From Paracoccaceae bacterium (GTDB lineage Bacteria > Pseudomonadota > Alphaproteobacteria > Rhodobacterales > Rhodobacteraceae), in NCBI GenBank assembly GCA_029938175.1, contig JAPYON010000002.1:13681-51459 (forward strand): a stretch of DNA of 37,779 bases. The letters are read 5' to 3'. The position numbers were made by a program, and so were the translations under genes. Positions 8,331 through 17,302 of this stretch are shown in pieces. The notes under the pieces are model-generated. The model had not been told where the DNA came from, ran no database searches, and worked only from the letters and a program-made list of their open reading frames with translations. Position 1 is the first letter of the stretch. Each line of letters begins with the position of its first letter.

Positions 8331-9356
8331 TCATCCTTTTTTCTGCCAAAGCCACGCACCGTCTGCGCGACGTTCGCGCCCTATCACGCCATTCTGGTGC
8401 AGATGGTTCAGATGACCATAAGCCTCGACCAAGGCCAGCCCATATTCGCCCTCGCCGATAGCGCGTTTAAAAAGCGGCGCAAAACATTCAGCGGCCGTTT
8501 GAGGTGTTTCGAGATGCTCCTGCAATCGATTCAACGCCGAGTGGTGATTTTCAATCAACTGCTCCATACGCCGTGGCAGCCCTGTAAAGGGCAACTTGTG
8601 TCCTGGCAAAACATAGTGCTTTTCATGGGCCATCTCTCCCAAACGCTCACAACTTTCCAGCCAGTCGCCAACAGGATCAGCCCCAGGTTCGGTGGCATAG
8701 ACCCCCAAATTCGACGAAATCCCAGGGATAATTTGATCGCCTGCCAACACCAGATCATCATCAAGGCTCCAAAGCGTCGCATGCTCGGGCGCGTGGCCAT
8801 TACCGATGTGCACGGCCCAGCGACGCCCCCCGATGGTCAGCACGTCGTCCTGTTTGATACGTTGGAATCCCAGAGGCATAGGCGCGACCACATCCGCAAA
8901 GTTAAACGGTCGGTCAGCCTTGCGCTTTTCATATATTTCCGCGTCCATTCCGGCCGAGCGGTAATACGCCAACGTTTCCTCGGGCCACACCGTCTGCACG
9001 TCCAGCGTCAACATGCGCGCGAACAGCCATGCAGTGCGGGTGGTCCACAACTCTGCACCCTGTTCGGATTGCAACCACCCCGCCATACCTACATGGTCAG
9101 GGTGATGGTGCGTCACCAAAATCCGCGCGAGCGGCTTGCCCTTAAGCGGCCCCGCCATCAGCGTTTTCCACAACGCCCGCCCGCGTTTAGAGTTGAATCC
9201 GGTGTCTACCACCGTCCAGCTGTCGCCATCATCCAGCGCGTAGACGTTCACATGATCAAGACGCATGGGCAGCGGCAAGCGCATCCACAGCACGCCTTCG
9301 GCAATTTCGATCGCTTCGCCCTCTGCGGGCGGTTCGGTATGGGGGAAATGTATCAT
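8331..9356 (-). CDS. Metallo-beta-lactamase-fold hydrolase
   Basis: 341 residues from the ATG at 9356. A longer in-frame start at 9434 would overlap the acyl-CoA dehydrogenase gene by 67 bases and is less likely. The metal-binding motif THHHPDH (His83, His85, Asp87, His88) is followed by GNGHAPEH near 190 and GDQI near 215, the later ligand positions of the fold. A C-terminal helical region ends the protein, as in the LACTB2/glyoxalase-II-like branch. Such proteins hydrolyse thioesters, lactones or other esters; the substrate cannot be read from sequence. It is 11 bases downstream of a large acyl-CoA dehydrogenase gene, which suggests a shared operon and perhaps an acyl-CoA-related role. Confidence 0.85.
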   Translation of the reverse strand: MIHFPHTEPPAEGEAIEIAEGVLWMRLPLPMRLDHVNVYALDDGDSWTVVDTGFNSKRGRALWKTLMAGPLKGKPLARILVTHHHPDHVGMAGWLQSEQGAELWTTRTAWLFARMLTLDVQTVWPEETLAYYRSAGMDAEIYEKRKADRPFNFADVVAPMPLGFQRIKQDDVLTIGGRRWAVHIGNGHAPEHATLWSLDDDLVLAGDQIIPGISSNLGVYATEPGADPVGDWLESCERLGEMAHEKHYVLPGHKLPFTGLPRRMEQLIENHHSALNRLQEHLETPQTAAECFAPLFKRAIGEGEYGLALVEAYGHLNHLHQNGVIGRERRADGAWLWQKKG

Positions 9357-9367
9357 AGTGATCTTCG

Positions 9368-11083
9368 TTAAGCGCTCAGTGCATCCGCGTCCAGCGCATA
9401 AAGCGTGCTCGCGCCTTCGCATGCCGCGTGGCAAAGTCCATCAACCTGTTTCATCGTTTGGCGGATATGGAACTCGGCCAAAGGCATCCGCACCGGACCG
9501 GCCATCGCCGCCTTCAACAGGTAGTGCCCGCCCAACGTCAAACCAAACGCACGCAGGAATGGCGCAGCCCCTGCAAACCGGTCATTGATTTCTGCTTCCA
9601 GCATCCAACGCACCGTAGCGCTCAGGCTCGCCTCGGCCCCCGCAAGAAACGCCGCCAAATCCGGCGCGGCTTCTTCGGCAATAGCGGCGGTATGCCTAAT
9701 TTCAGCCAGCAGACCAAAGGCAGCTACACCACCATCCATCAACTTTCGGCCCACCAAATCCATCGCCTGAATACCGTTTGTGCCCTCGTAAATCGCAGTG
9801 ACCCGCACATCGCGGTAATACTGCGCCGCACCGGTTTCCTCGATGTAGCCCATGCCACCATGCACCTGCACGCCGATATCCGCCACTTCACAGCCGATAT
9901 CCGTGCCAAAAGCTTTAGCAATAGGTGTCAGAAATGCCCCACGCGCAGCCTGAACTTGCCCGTCATCGCCGTTCAGCGCACGCGACAAATCAACGCTGAT
10001 TGCCGCATCCAGTATAACCGCCCGCGCTGACGCAGTAAGAGTTTTCATCGTCATAATGTTTCGCCGCACATCCGCGTGGTCCAGAATAGTCCCCGTCCCA
10101 CCCTCAATCGGACTGCGCCCTTGCTTGCGGTCCATCGCATATTCCAGCGCCTTTTGAGTAGCCGCTTCAGCCTGACTAAGCCCTTGAACGCCGACACCAA
10201 TCCGCGCGTTGTTCATCATCGTAAACATAGCTGCCATTCCGCCGCCCTCGGCCCCGACCATCCAGCCGGTTGCGCCCGCAAACTCCATGATTGCGGTCGG
10301 GGAACCATGCAGCCCTAACTTATGCTCCAAACTGATCGCGTGTGCATTGTTCGCCACATTTGGGGTTCCGTCAGTATCAGGCAAAAACTTGGGCACCAGA
10401 AACAGGCTAATCCCCTTTGTTCCAGCCACAGCATCGGGCAGACGTGCCAAGACCAAATGACAGATATTTTCAGCCAAATCGTGATCGCCCCAACTGATAA
10501 ATATCTTTTGGCCGGTCACCGAATACGTCCCGTCACCATTATCCTCGGCCTTGGTGCGCAGCGCACCAACATCGGAGCCTGCGCCCGCTTCGGTCAGGTT
10601 CATCGTGCCCGTCCACTGCCCTGAAATCAGTTTGGGCAGGTACAGCGATTTGATCTCGTCATTCGCATGATGCTCTAACGCTTCGATCTGGCCCTGTGTC
10701 ATCAGCGGATTCAACGCCAGTGATAAACACGCACCGCTCATCATCTCGCCAACACATGACGTCAACGTCAGAGGTAACCCCATGCCGCCAAATTTCGGAT
10801 CGCCTGACATACCGGCCCAGCCACCTTCGGAAATCACTTTATAACCAGTGTCATACCCTGGCGAGCACTGCACCGAACCATCCACCAACTTCGCCGGATG
10901 CAGATCACCCGGCACATTCAGCGGTGCCAAAACTTCTTCGGACATGCGCGCAGCCTCACCTAGGATAGCTTTGATCATATCACCCGTTGCCGCCGCAAAC
11001 CGTTCAGTCTGTGAAATTCGCCCGGCATCCAGAACTTCTGTCAAATAAAACAGTATTTCCTTTACGGGTGCGCGATATGTCAT
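9368..11083 (-). CDS. Acyl-CoA dehydrogenase of the large (DmdC-like) subfamily
   Basis: 571 residues from the ATG at 11083, preceded by GAGGG; an upstream in-frame start at 11110 is less likely. The N-terminus YRAPVKEILFYL is the extra helical domain of large acyl-CoA dehydrogenases, the group that contains 3-methylmercaptopropionyl-CoA dehydrogenase DmdC. FAD-domain motifs are present: MNLTEAGAGSDVGAL near 161, FISWGDHD near 198, and the catalytic glutamate in YEGTNGIQ near 430. It oxidises an acyl-CoA using FAD and passes electrons to ETF. The neighbouring MBL hydrolase does not define the substrate and no dmdA/B/D lies here, so I keep the call at subfamily level. Confidence 0.9.
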   Translation of the reverse strand: MTYRAPVKEILFYLTEVLDAGRISQTERFAAATGDMIKAILGEAARMSEEVLAPLNVPGDLHPAKLVDGSVQCSPGYDTGYKVISEGGWAGMSGDPKFGGMGLPLTLTSCVGEMMSGACLSLALNPLMTQGQIEALEHHANDEIKSLYLPKLISGQWTGTMNLTEAGAGSDVGALRTKAEDNGDGTYSVTGQKIFISWGDHDLAENICHLVLARLPDAVAGTKGISLFLVPKFLPDTDGTPNVANNAHAISLEHKLGLHGSPTAIMEFAGATGWMVGAEGGGMAAMFTMMNNARIGVGVQGLSQAEAATQKALEYAMDRKQGRSPIEGGTGTILDHADVRRNIMTMKTLTASARAVILDAAISVDLSRALNGDDGQVQAARGAFLTPIAKAFGTDIGCEVADIGVQVHGGMGYIEETGAAQYYRDVRVTAIYEGTNGIQAMDLVGRKLMDGGVAAFGLLAEIRHTAAIAEEAAPDLAAFLAGAEASLSATVRWMLEAEINDRFAGAAPFLRAFGLTLGGHYLLKAAMAGPVRMPLAEFHIRQTMKQVDGLCHAACEGASTLYALDADALSA

Positions 11084-11171
11084 GTGAAACCCTCGTTTGT
11101 TCTTTGCCAAGCGACGATAGTTGGTTTATTGGTGCGCTGCAAACACCTAACACGGACTACGCAGCGTCATT

Positions 11172-12107
11172 ATGATCAGCTCCACACAAAGACTTGCCCC
11201 GCGCGACATCCCCGCCGCCGCCGCCATCTTGCATAGCGGCGGGCTGGTCGCATTTCCGACCGAAACGGTCTATGGCCTTGGCGCTGACGCCCGCAATAAT
11301 CGCGCAGTCGCGGGCATTTTTGCCGCTAAGTCCCGACCGCAATTCAACCCTTTAATCGTGCATGTCGCAGACATCGCCGCCGTCGAAGAAATCGCGTTCA
11401 TCCCACCCGAGGCCCGCGCCCTCGCCGCCGCCTTCTGGCCCGGCCCGTTAACGTTGGTCCTGCCCACGCGAGACGACTCCGGTCTGTCCGATCTGGTCAC
11501 CGCTGGCCTCAACACTGTTGCCGTTCGCATCCCGTTCAACCCAATCGCACAAGCGTTGCTGTACGAATTCGGCGGTCCGCTCGCCGCCCCCTCCGCTAAC
11601 CCGTCAGGTAAAATCAGCCCAACTACGGCTGGTCACGTATTGGACGGTCTGTCCGGTAAAATTGCCGCTGTGATTGACGGTGGCCACTGCGATGTTGGCG
11701 TTGAATCTACCATTGTCGGGTTTCATAACAGCCCCGTCCTGCTGCGGTCGGGCGGTCTGCCACTGGAATTTCTTAACGCCGTTTTGGGCCGTGAAATCGC
11801 CCGAAACACTGATGACGCCATCACTGCCCCCGGCCAGCTGAAATCCCATTACGCTCCGCGCGCCATGTTACGACTGAACGCCGAGGCGCCGGAACCGAAT
11901 GAAGCATGGCTTGGCTTTGGCCCGCATAATTTTAACGCTCCATCTCTGAACTTGTCCGTGTCGACAGACCTTACCGAGGCCGCGGCGAACCTTTTCGCCC
12001 ATATGCATGCTCTCGATAAAATATCGGCCCGAATCGCGGTGGCGCCGATCCCGACTACAGGCCTCGGCCTCGCTATAAATGACAGGTTAGAGCGCGCGGC
12101 CAGCTAG
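11172..12107 (+). CDS. L-threonylcarbamoyladenylate synthase (Sua5/YciO/YrdC family)
   Basis: 311 residues. The YrdC domain (about 10-200) opens with the GGLVAFPTETVYGLGADA motif and includes KSRPQFNPLIVHV, the KRP-like binding loop. SANPSGKISPTTAGHV follows near 145. The C-terminal ~100 residues are a Sua5 domain, so this is the long Sua5 form rather than short TsaC. The enzyme makes threonylcarbamoyl-AMP from threonine, bicarbonate and ATP for the t6A37 tRNA modification. It is divergent from the acyl-CoA dehydrogenase gene. Its stop codon overlaps that of the convergent yqgE-type gene within a palindromic CTAG. Confidence 0.94.
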   Translation: MISSTQRLAPRDIPAAAAILHSGGLVAFPTETVYGLGADARNNRAVAGIFAAKSRPQFNPLIVHVADIAAVEEIAFIPPEARALAAAFWPGPLTLVLPTRDDSGLSDLVTAGLNTVAVRIPFNPIAQALLYEFGGPLAAPSANPSGKISPTTAGHVLDGLSGKIAAVIDGGHCDVGVESTIVGFHNSPVLLRSGGLPLEFLNAVLGREIARNTDDAITAPGQLKSHYAPRAMLRLNAEAPEPNEAWLGFGPHNFNAPSLNLSVSTDLTEAAANLFAHMHALDKISARIAVAPIPTTGLGLAINDRLERAAS

Positions 12108-12685
12108 GCGCTACCGCCCTCGGCAGAAAGCATCGACGGATCAATCCCCAAACTACGCATCGCGGCGGTCCACTTTTCCTTCCACGGCGTGTCAAACACG
12201 ATTGCCGCATCCGCATCGCAGATCAGCCAGCCGTTATCCTTGATCTCGGCCTCCAATTGCCCAGGCCCCCAGCCTGAGTACCCAAGCGATAACAAACGTT
12301 TAGTCGGCCCTTTGCCATCCGCCATATCCTGCAACACATCCATAGTTGCAGTCATGCCGAAATCGTCACTTATCGCCATGGTCCCGCCCTTGACGTGATA
12401 ATCGATCGAGTGCAGCACAAACCCGCGACCATGCTCGACAGGCCCGCCAAACAGAACCTCGGGTCCGTTTTCGGCATCCTCACCTTCAATCCCCAACTGT
12501 TCCGTCAGGTGTTTGAAGTCCAGCTGGTGCGCAGGGCGGTTAATCATCAACCCCATCGCGCCTTCAGGCGTATGCGCGCACATGAAAATCACCGCGCGTT
12601 CAAAATGCGGGTCTCCCATTCCCGGCATTGCAACCAGAAATTTTCCGTCTAAAAATGGCAGTTCTTCGGTTGTCGCTTCTTTCAT
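12104..12685 (-). CDS. YqgE/AlgH family protein (UPF0301)
   Basis: 193 residues with the family signature MPGMGDPHFERAVIFMCAHTPEGAMGLMINRP near the start and the LGYSGWGPGQLEAEI block near 135. The molecular function is not settled; members are cytoplasmic and the name AlgH comes from an alginate phenotype in Pseudomonas. The gene is convergent with the Sua5 gene, sharing four bases at the stops, and divergent from the DsbD-domain protein. Confidence 0.95.
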   Translation of the reverse strand: MKEATTEELPFLDGKFLVAMPGMGDPHFERAVIFMCAHTPEGAMGLMINRPAHQLDFKHLTEQLGIEGEDAENGPEVLFGGPVEHGRGFVLHSIDYHVKGGTMAISDDFGMTATMDVLQDMADGKGPTKRLLSLGYSGWGPGQLEAEIKDNGWLICDADAAIVFDTPWKEKWTAAMRSLGIDPSMLSAEGGSA

Positions 12686-12767
12686 ACAGTAAAGATGCCC
12701 CTACAGATCCAATTTTACAAGGCGACCAATCGCTAGATTGTGACTTTTCCTTTCCGTTTTCCTCACT

Positions 12768-13574
12768 ATGTTAGGCCAAATGATAAAAACTTTATTAACA
12801 GCCGCAATCTTTTTGCCCGTAATGGCACAAGCAGCCGAGCCATACGGCGAAGTCACGTTCCTTGACGGCTGGCGTCTGCCCGACGGCACCTATCAAACCG
12901 CCATAGATTTCGACCTTTCCGAGGGTTGGAAAACCTATTGGCGCACCCCCGGCCCCGCCGGAATTCCGCCGTTCTTCGACTGGGGCGGCTCGACCAATAT
13001 TGCTGACGTAGATATTCAGTGGCCGACCCCGCACGTCTCCGAATCCTATGGCCTTCTGTCCATCGGTTATACGGGACGCCTGACGATTCCCGTGCGGATC
13101 ACGCCCATCAATTCGGATGCGCCAGTCAAGGTCGAGCTGAACATGGAATTCGGAGTCTGCTCGGACATATGCGTGCCCGCCGAAGCGCGCTTTAACACAA
13201 TATTAGGGAATCACACTGACGATGGCGTCGCCGAAATCCGCACAGCACTTAAAGACGGCCCCGTCAGTGCGGAATCTGCTGGTCTCGGCACAGCTACCTG
13301 CGCCCTGACCCCGAACGGAAACGGCTTTGACATTCAGGCAAGTTTACGTTTCGCGAAGCCTCAAACTGGCCAGCCAGTCACGGTAATCGAATACGCCGAC
13401 CCCGATATCTGGATCGACATCGCCGAAACTTCGGTCAACGGGCGCGACCTAACCGCCAACGCGACGTTGGAATACTACGGTAACGGAATGTTAACGATTG
13501 ATCGCAGCAACATCCTCATCACGGTATTCGAGGATGGCCGCGCGGTTGAGTTCAACGGTTGCCCCGCCTCGTAA
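12768..13574 (+). CDS. Secreted protein with DsbD N-terminal-like (thiol:disulfide interchange) domain
   Basis: 268 residues; an internal ATG at 12780 is an equally plausible start because both give a signal peptide (MIKTLLTAAIFLPVMAQA). The mature part resembles the periplasmic alpha domain of DsbD and ScsB-type proteins, with GWKTYWRTPGPAGIPP near 50 and a GVCSDICVPAEA segment holding a CxxxC pair (Cys131 and Cys135 from the first ATG). Unlike DsbD it lacks the membrane beta domain and the thioredoxin gamma domain, so any reductant must come from another protein. Two further cysteines (CALTPN near 183 and the terminal GCPAS) may form a structural disulfide. Confidence 0.8.
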   Translation: MLGQMIKTLLTAAIFLPVMAQAAEPYGEVTFLDGWRLPDGTYQTAIDFDLSEGWKTYWRTPGPAGIPPFFDWGGSTNIADVDIQWPTPHVSESYGLLSIGYTGRLTIPVRITPINSDAPVKVELNMEFGVCSDICVPAEARFNTILGNHTDDGVAEIRTALKDGPVSAESAGLGTATCALTPNGNGFDIQASLRFAKPQTGQPVTVIEYADPDIWIDIAETSVNGRDLTANATLEYYGNGMLTIDRSNILITVFEDGRAVEFNGCPAS

Positions 13575-13655
13575 CATCAAAAGGTTAAAGTAAATTGTAC
13601 ATACGCATTTTACACGAAAAATACGAGATTTCAGCCAAAGGTTAACGCCAGTGCT

Positions 13656-14210
13656 TCAGCTTTTCGTGCGTTGTTTGTGCTCTTCCAGACGCGGCATGAT
13701 TTCGACGAAATTGCATGGCAAATGCCGATAATCCAGCTGGTCCTTCAAAATCAAATCCCAACCATCTTTGCACGCCCCTGGAGACCCGGGTAGCGCGAAC
13801 ATATACGTCCCGCCCGCGACACCTCCACAAGCGCGTGATTGCACCGCTGACGTGCCGATTTTATCGACCGAAACCATGGTGAACAGCGTCGAGAAAGCGT
13901 CAATTTCTTTTTCGTAAACATCCCTATGCGCCTCGACCGTAATATCTCGTCCGGTCAGCCCAGTGCCCCCTGTCGAAATCACAACATCAACGTCGTCATC
14001 CGCCGCCCACGCGCATAATTTATCTGCAATATCAGCGCGTTCATCGCGAACGATTTCACGCGCAGCCAGCACATGACCCGCCACTTTGATCCGTTTTTCT
14101 AACGTATCACCCGACCTGTCATCCGCCAAAGCTCGGCTGTCAGATACGGTCAAAACCGCAATACGCACCGGAATAAATTCGCGTTTCTCACTCGCAGAAA
14201 TATGGGACAT
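13656..14210 (-). CDS. moaB: Molybdenum cofactor biosynthesis protein MoaB
   Basis: 184 residues of the MoaB/Mog fold: IAVLTVSDSRALADDRSGDTL near 19, VVISTGGTGLTGRDIT near 83, and FALPGSPGACKDGWD near 143. These proteins adenylylate molybdopterin before molybdenum insertion (shown for MogA/MoaB-type enzymes). The ATG follows directly on the stop of the uracil-DNA glycosylase gene (TGAATG), so the two are co-transcribed. The moaD/moaE pair lies 11 kb away. The C-terminus (EEHKQRTKS) is polar and of normal length. Confidence 0.94.
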   Translation of the reverse strand: MSHISASEKREFIPVRIAVLTVSDSRALADDRSGDTLEKRIKVAGHVLAAREIVRDERADIADKLCAWAADDDVDVVISTGGTGLTGRDITVEAHRDVYEKEIDAFSTLFTMVSVDKIGTSAVQSRACGGVAGGTYMFALPGSPGACKDGWDLILKDQLDYRHLPCNFVEIMPRLEEHKQRTKS

Positions 14211-14996
14211 TCAACTCTCTTCCAGCTTCGCTTTAAGCATCAATAAATCCGCCCACGCCAATCGTTTTTGTGCGGGGACTCGCAGTAAATACGCCGGGTG
14301 GAAAATCGGCAGCGCGGGGATTCCAGCAATCGAATGCCATTTTCCACGCAACCGCGTAACCCCTTGTTCTGTATTCAGTAATGTTTGATTTGGCGGATTC
14401 CCGACCAGTAGCAGAACATCCGGTTTGGCCAATTCAATATGCCGCATCAAAAACGGCTTCATCATGGCCATTTCTTCGTCCAACGGATCGCGATTCTGCG
14501 GCGGCCTCCAAGGCAGCACATTGGTGATATAAACCGCCTGCTCGGCGTCCTCCGCGTTTCGGTTAAGTCCAATGGAAGCAAGCATTTTATCCAGTAGCTG
14601 GCCGGATTTCCCAATGAAAGGTTTCCCTTCCCGATCCTCGTCACGCCCCGGTGCTTCGCCGATTACCATCACCCGCGCCGCCGGATTTCCATCCGCAAAA
14701 ACCGTCGTCCGCGCACCACGTTTCAGCTCACATCCGTCGAACGCCTCAATCGTTTCACGCAACCCTTCCAGATCGTTGCAAGCCGCAGCCAAACGCTTCG
14801 TTTCTCCACCTGCGGTTCGGGCAGCCACGGTCACTGTATCAGATTGTTTTTGAACAGTTTTCTTCTGCGATTTAGGTGTGAGTTTTTCCACGTACCGATC
14901 AACACCAACCGCACCAATGGCCTCGTCAGCGCCCAACTCCACCTGCCAAGCAAGCTGCGCCAATGCCTCGTAATATTCATGCGGTTCCAAACTCAT
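14211..14996 (-). CDS. Uracil-DNA glycosylase, family-4-like, with most iron-sulfur cysteines missing
   Basis: 261 residues. The UDG superfamily core is clear: motif 1 [20 protein letters not shown] near 117, RPPQNRDP near 167, and the C-terminal HPAYLLR motif near 236. It excises uracil from DNA. Classical family 4 enzymes bind a 4Fe-4S cluster through CxxC, KCRPP and a CxxFL-type cysteine. Here the corresponding positions read FDGC, PWRPP and MKPFL, so only one of four ligands remains. The first ~80 residues are a charged, poorly conserved extension, as in many alphaproteobacterial homologues. It is the first gene of a two-gene unit with moaB and is divergent from pyrB. Confidence 0.9.
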   Translation of the reverse strand: MSLEPHEYYEALAQLAWQVELGADEAIGAVGVDRYVEKLTPKSQKKTVQKQSDTVTVAARTAGGETKRLAAACNDLEGLRETIEAFDGCELKRGARTTVFADGNPAARVMVIGEAPGRDEDREGKPFIGKSGQLLDKMLASIGLNRNAEDAEQAVYITNVLPWRPPQNRDPLDEEMAMMKPFLMRHIELAKPDVLLLVGNPPNQTLLNTEQGVTRLRGKWHSIAGIPALPIFHPAYLLRVPAQKRLAWADLLMLKAKLEES

Positions 14997-15080
14997 GTCA
15001 CCACCTTAAGCAAATCCAACCGCTTGTTCTACCGTAAATCCCTGTTATAAGCACCCAAATCACCGAAAGGAGTCGCCAGA

Positions 15081-16028
15081 ATGTTCACCCAGCGCCATCT
15101 TCTCGGGATCGAGTCGTTATCCCCACAAGACATAACTGAAATTCTCGATCTAGCGGAACGTTACGCCCAACATAACCTCAAACAGAATAAGCATTTGGAT
15201 GTCTTGGCCGGACTGACCCAGATCAACATGTTCTTCGAGAATTCCACGCGCACACAATCCAGTTTCGAGATCGCCGGTAAGCGTCTGGGCGCGGATGTTA
15301 TGAACATGTCGATGCAGGCCAGTAGCATAAAAAAGGGCGAGACGCTGATCGACACCGCCCTGACTTTGAACGCCATGCACCCCGATCTTCTAGTTGTACG
15401 TCACCCGCATTCCGGCGCCGTTAAGCTTTTGGCGGAAAAGGTTAATTGCGCCGTGTTGAACGCCGGTGACGGCCGTCACGAGCACCCTACCCAAGCCCTT
15501 CTAGACGCGTTGACTATCCGCCGATCCAAGGGGCGCTTACACCGTCTGACCATCGCGATTTGTGGCGACATTGCCCACTCGCGAGTGGCCCGATCCAACA
15601 TCTTCCTGCTGGGAAAAATGGAAAACCGGCTTCGTTTGATTGGCCCCAAAACCCTAATGCCGTCGGGAATTGATAAACTAGGCGTCGAAGTCACCGACAA
15701 CATGTACGAGGGGCTTAAGGACGTTGACGTCGTCATGATGCTGCGCCTGCAAAAAGAACGTATGGACGGCGGTTTCATCCCGTCCGAGCGCGAATATTAT
15801 CACCGCTGGGGCCTCGAGCCTGCCAAGCTGGCCAACGCCAAACCTGACGCCATTGTCATGCACCCCGGCCCGATGAATCGCGGTGTCGAGATTGACGGAA
15901 CATTGGCCGACGACATTAACCGTTCGGTCATTCAGGAGCAGGTCGAAATGGGCGTCGCGGTACGAATGGCCGTGATGGAACTGCTGGCGCGGAACCTGCG
16001 AAACAGCAAAGCGGAGGGCGCAACATGA
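15081..16028 (+). CDS. pyrB: Aspartate carbamoyltransferase catalytic subunit
   Basis: 315 residues. The carbamoyl-phosphate-binding motif [13 protein letters not shown] lies near residue 51, followed by the catalytic-loop segment [12 protein letters not shown] near 80, HPTQALLD near 135, and the aspartate-domain signature [13 protein letters not shown] near 263. It catalyses the first committed step of pyrimidine synthesis, carbamoyl phosphate plus aspartate to N-carbamoylaspartate. There is a good ribosome site (AAAGGAG) before the ATG. Its stop overlaps the start of the pyrC-like gene as ATGA, a coupling that fits a PyrB-PyrC' complex. No pyrI regulatory subunit is present. Confidence 0.97.
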   Translation: MFTQRHLLGIESLSPQDITEILDLAERYAQHNLKQNKHLDVLAGLTQINMFFENSTRTQSSFEIAGKRLGADVMNMSMQASSIKKGETLIDTALTLNAMHPDLLVVRHPHSGAVKLLAEKVNCAVLNAGDGRHEHPTQALLDALTIRRSKGRLHRLTIAICGDIAHSRVARSNIFLLGKMENRLRLIGPKTLMPSGIDKLGVEVTDNMYEGLKDVDVVMMLRLQKERMDGGFIPSEREYYHRWGLEPAKLANAKPDAIVMHPGPMNRGVEIDGTLADDINRSVIQEQVEMGVAVRMAVMELLARNLRNSKAEGAT

Positions 16029-17293
16029 CGATCCTGACCAACGCCCGTATCATTGATCCCGAAGCGAGAACCGAGACCCTCGGGGCTGTGCATGTCAAAG
16101 ATGGTCGCATTATCCAAATATTAACGAATGAAATCAAGAGCTTTCCCGCGGGGAAGGTTATTGATTGTGACGGCAAATACCTTGCCCCCGGCATTATCGA
16201 CATCGGCGTGAAAATTGGCGAGCCGGGTGAGCGCCATAAAGAAAGTTTTCGTACCGCGGGCCTCGCTGCGGCGGCTGGTGGTGTTACGACCATGGTCACC
16301 CGCCCCGATACGACGCCCGCGATTGACACCCCCGAAATCCTCGATTTCTTCCGCCGTCGCGCGGCAGATGCTACCCCTGTCAACGTCCTGCCTATGGCCG
16401 CATTAACCAAAGGTCGTAATGGCACCGAGATGGCCGAGATCGGGTTTCTACAAGACGCTGGCGCGGTGGCATTTACTGACGCTGATCGCCCCGTTGAAAA
16501 CGCTAAAATCCTGCAGCGCATTTTGACGTACGCAAGCGCCACCGACGCGCTGGTGATTGCCCATGTGCAAGAACCCGCCCTTTCCAAAGGCGCGACCGTG
16601 ACTTCGGGTCCCTTTGCGTCCAAGCAGGGCTTGCCCGCCGTTTCCCCCATGGCCGAGCGTATCCAGCTTGAACGAGACATGGCGTTGGTTGAAATGACAG
16701 GCGCCAGATACCACGCGGACCAGATAACCAGTGCCATCGCCCTGCCCGTGCTGGAACGCGCCAAGGCGATGGGATTGAAGGTCACTGCGGGCGTATCGAT
16801 ACACCATCTGACGCTGAACGAATTCGACGTCGAAGATTACCGCACCTTCTTCAAAGTCAAACCCCCGCTGCGCTCCGAGGACGACCGCATGGCCGTCGTG
16901 CAAGCGGTTGCGGATGGGCTGATCGACGTCATCAGCTCGATGCATACGCCGCAGGACGAGGAATCAAAACGCTTGCCTTACGAGGAAGCCGCCAGCGGCG
17001 CGGTTGGCTTGCAAACCATGCTGCCCGCGTTGATGCAACTGGTACACGATGGGCATATGGACTTGCCAATGTTGTTCCGCGCAATAAGCCTGAACCCTGC
17101 GAAGTTGCTGGGGCTAGACGCAGGCCGTATGGCGGTCGGTGCTCCTGCTGATCTGATTTTATTCGACGCCGACGCGCCGTTTGTGATGGACCGCTTCAAG
17201 CTGCTGTCCAAATCCAAGAACACCCCCTTTGACGGACGGCGCATGCAGGGTAAGGTTCTGAAAACCTTTGTCGCTGGCAAACAAGTCTTTTAA
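16025..17293 (+). CDS. Dihydroorotase-like protein PyrC' (probably non-catalytic partner of PyrB)
   Basis: 422 residues with a full amidohydrolase barrel of the type-I dihydroorotase family: [20 protein letters not shown] near 56, AGGVTTMV near 87, SIHHLTLNE near 258, and a C-terminal beta-sandwich return. Several metal and catalytic positions are changed. The HxH motif is G61-V-K63, the ATDHAP motif is ISSMHTP with Met306 where Asp is expected, and the HxxH segment near 230 reads HADQ. In Pseudomonas a comparable inactive PyrC' is needed to assemble PyrB. By analogy this protein is likely structural, with true dihydroorotase encoded elsewhere. Automatic annotation would usually call it dihydroorotase. 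Confidence 0.88.
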   Translation: MTILTNARIIDPEARTETLGAVHVKDGRIIQILTNEIKSFPAGKVIDCDGKYLAPGIIDIGVKIGEPGERHKESFRTAGLAAAAGGVTTMVTRPDTTPAIDTPEILDFFRRRAADATPVNVLPMAALTKGRNGTEMAEIGFLQDAGAVAFTDADRPVENAKILQRILTYASATDALVIAHVQEPALSKGATVTSGPFASKQGLPAVSPMAERIQLERDMALVEMTGARYHADQITSAIALPVLERAKAMGLKVTAGVSIHHLTLNEFDVEDYRTFFKVKPPLRSEDDRMAVVQAVADGLIDVISSMHTPQDEESKRLPYEEAASGAVGLQTMLPALMQLVHDGHMDLPMLFRAISLNPAKLLGLDAGRMAVGAPADLILFDADAPFVMDRFKLLSKSKNTPFDGRRMQGKVLKTFVAGKQVF

Positions 17294-17302
17294 GGAGCCG
17301 TA

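Noticed and set aside
8397-9371. 324-codon open frame on the plus strand opposite the MBL hydrolase
   Set aside because: It lies wholly over a gene with an intact HHHPDH motif; its composition (many Arg, His, Gln, Pro) is that of a complementary-strand artefact.
9368-11083. Naming the acyl-CoA dehydrogenase dmdC
   Set aside because: It belongs to the same large subfamily, but no other dmd gene is nearby and paralogues of this group are numerous in Rhodobacteraceae.
15928-16785. 285-codon open frame on the minus strand over pyrB/pyrC'
   Set aside because: It overlaps two conserved genes and encodes a Ser/Arg/Ala-rich shadow with no family features.
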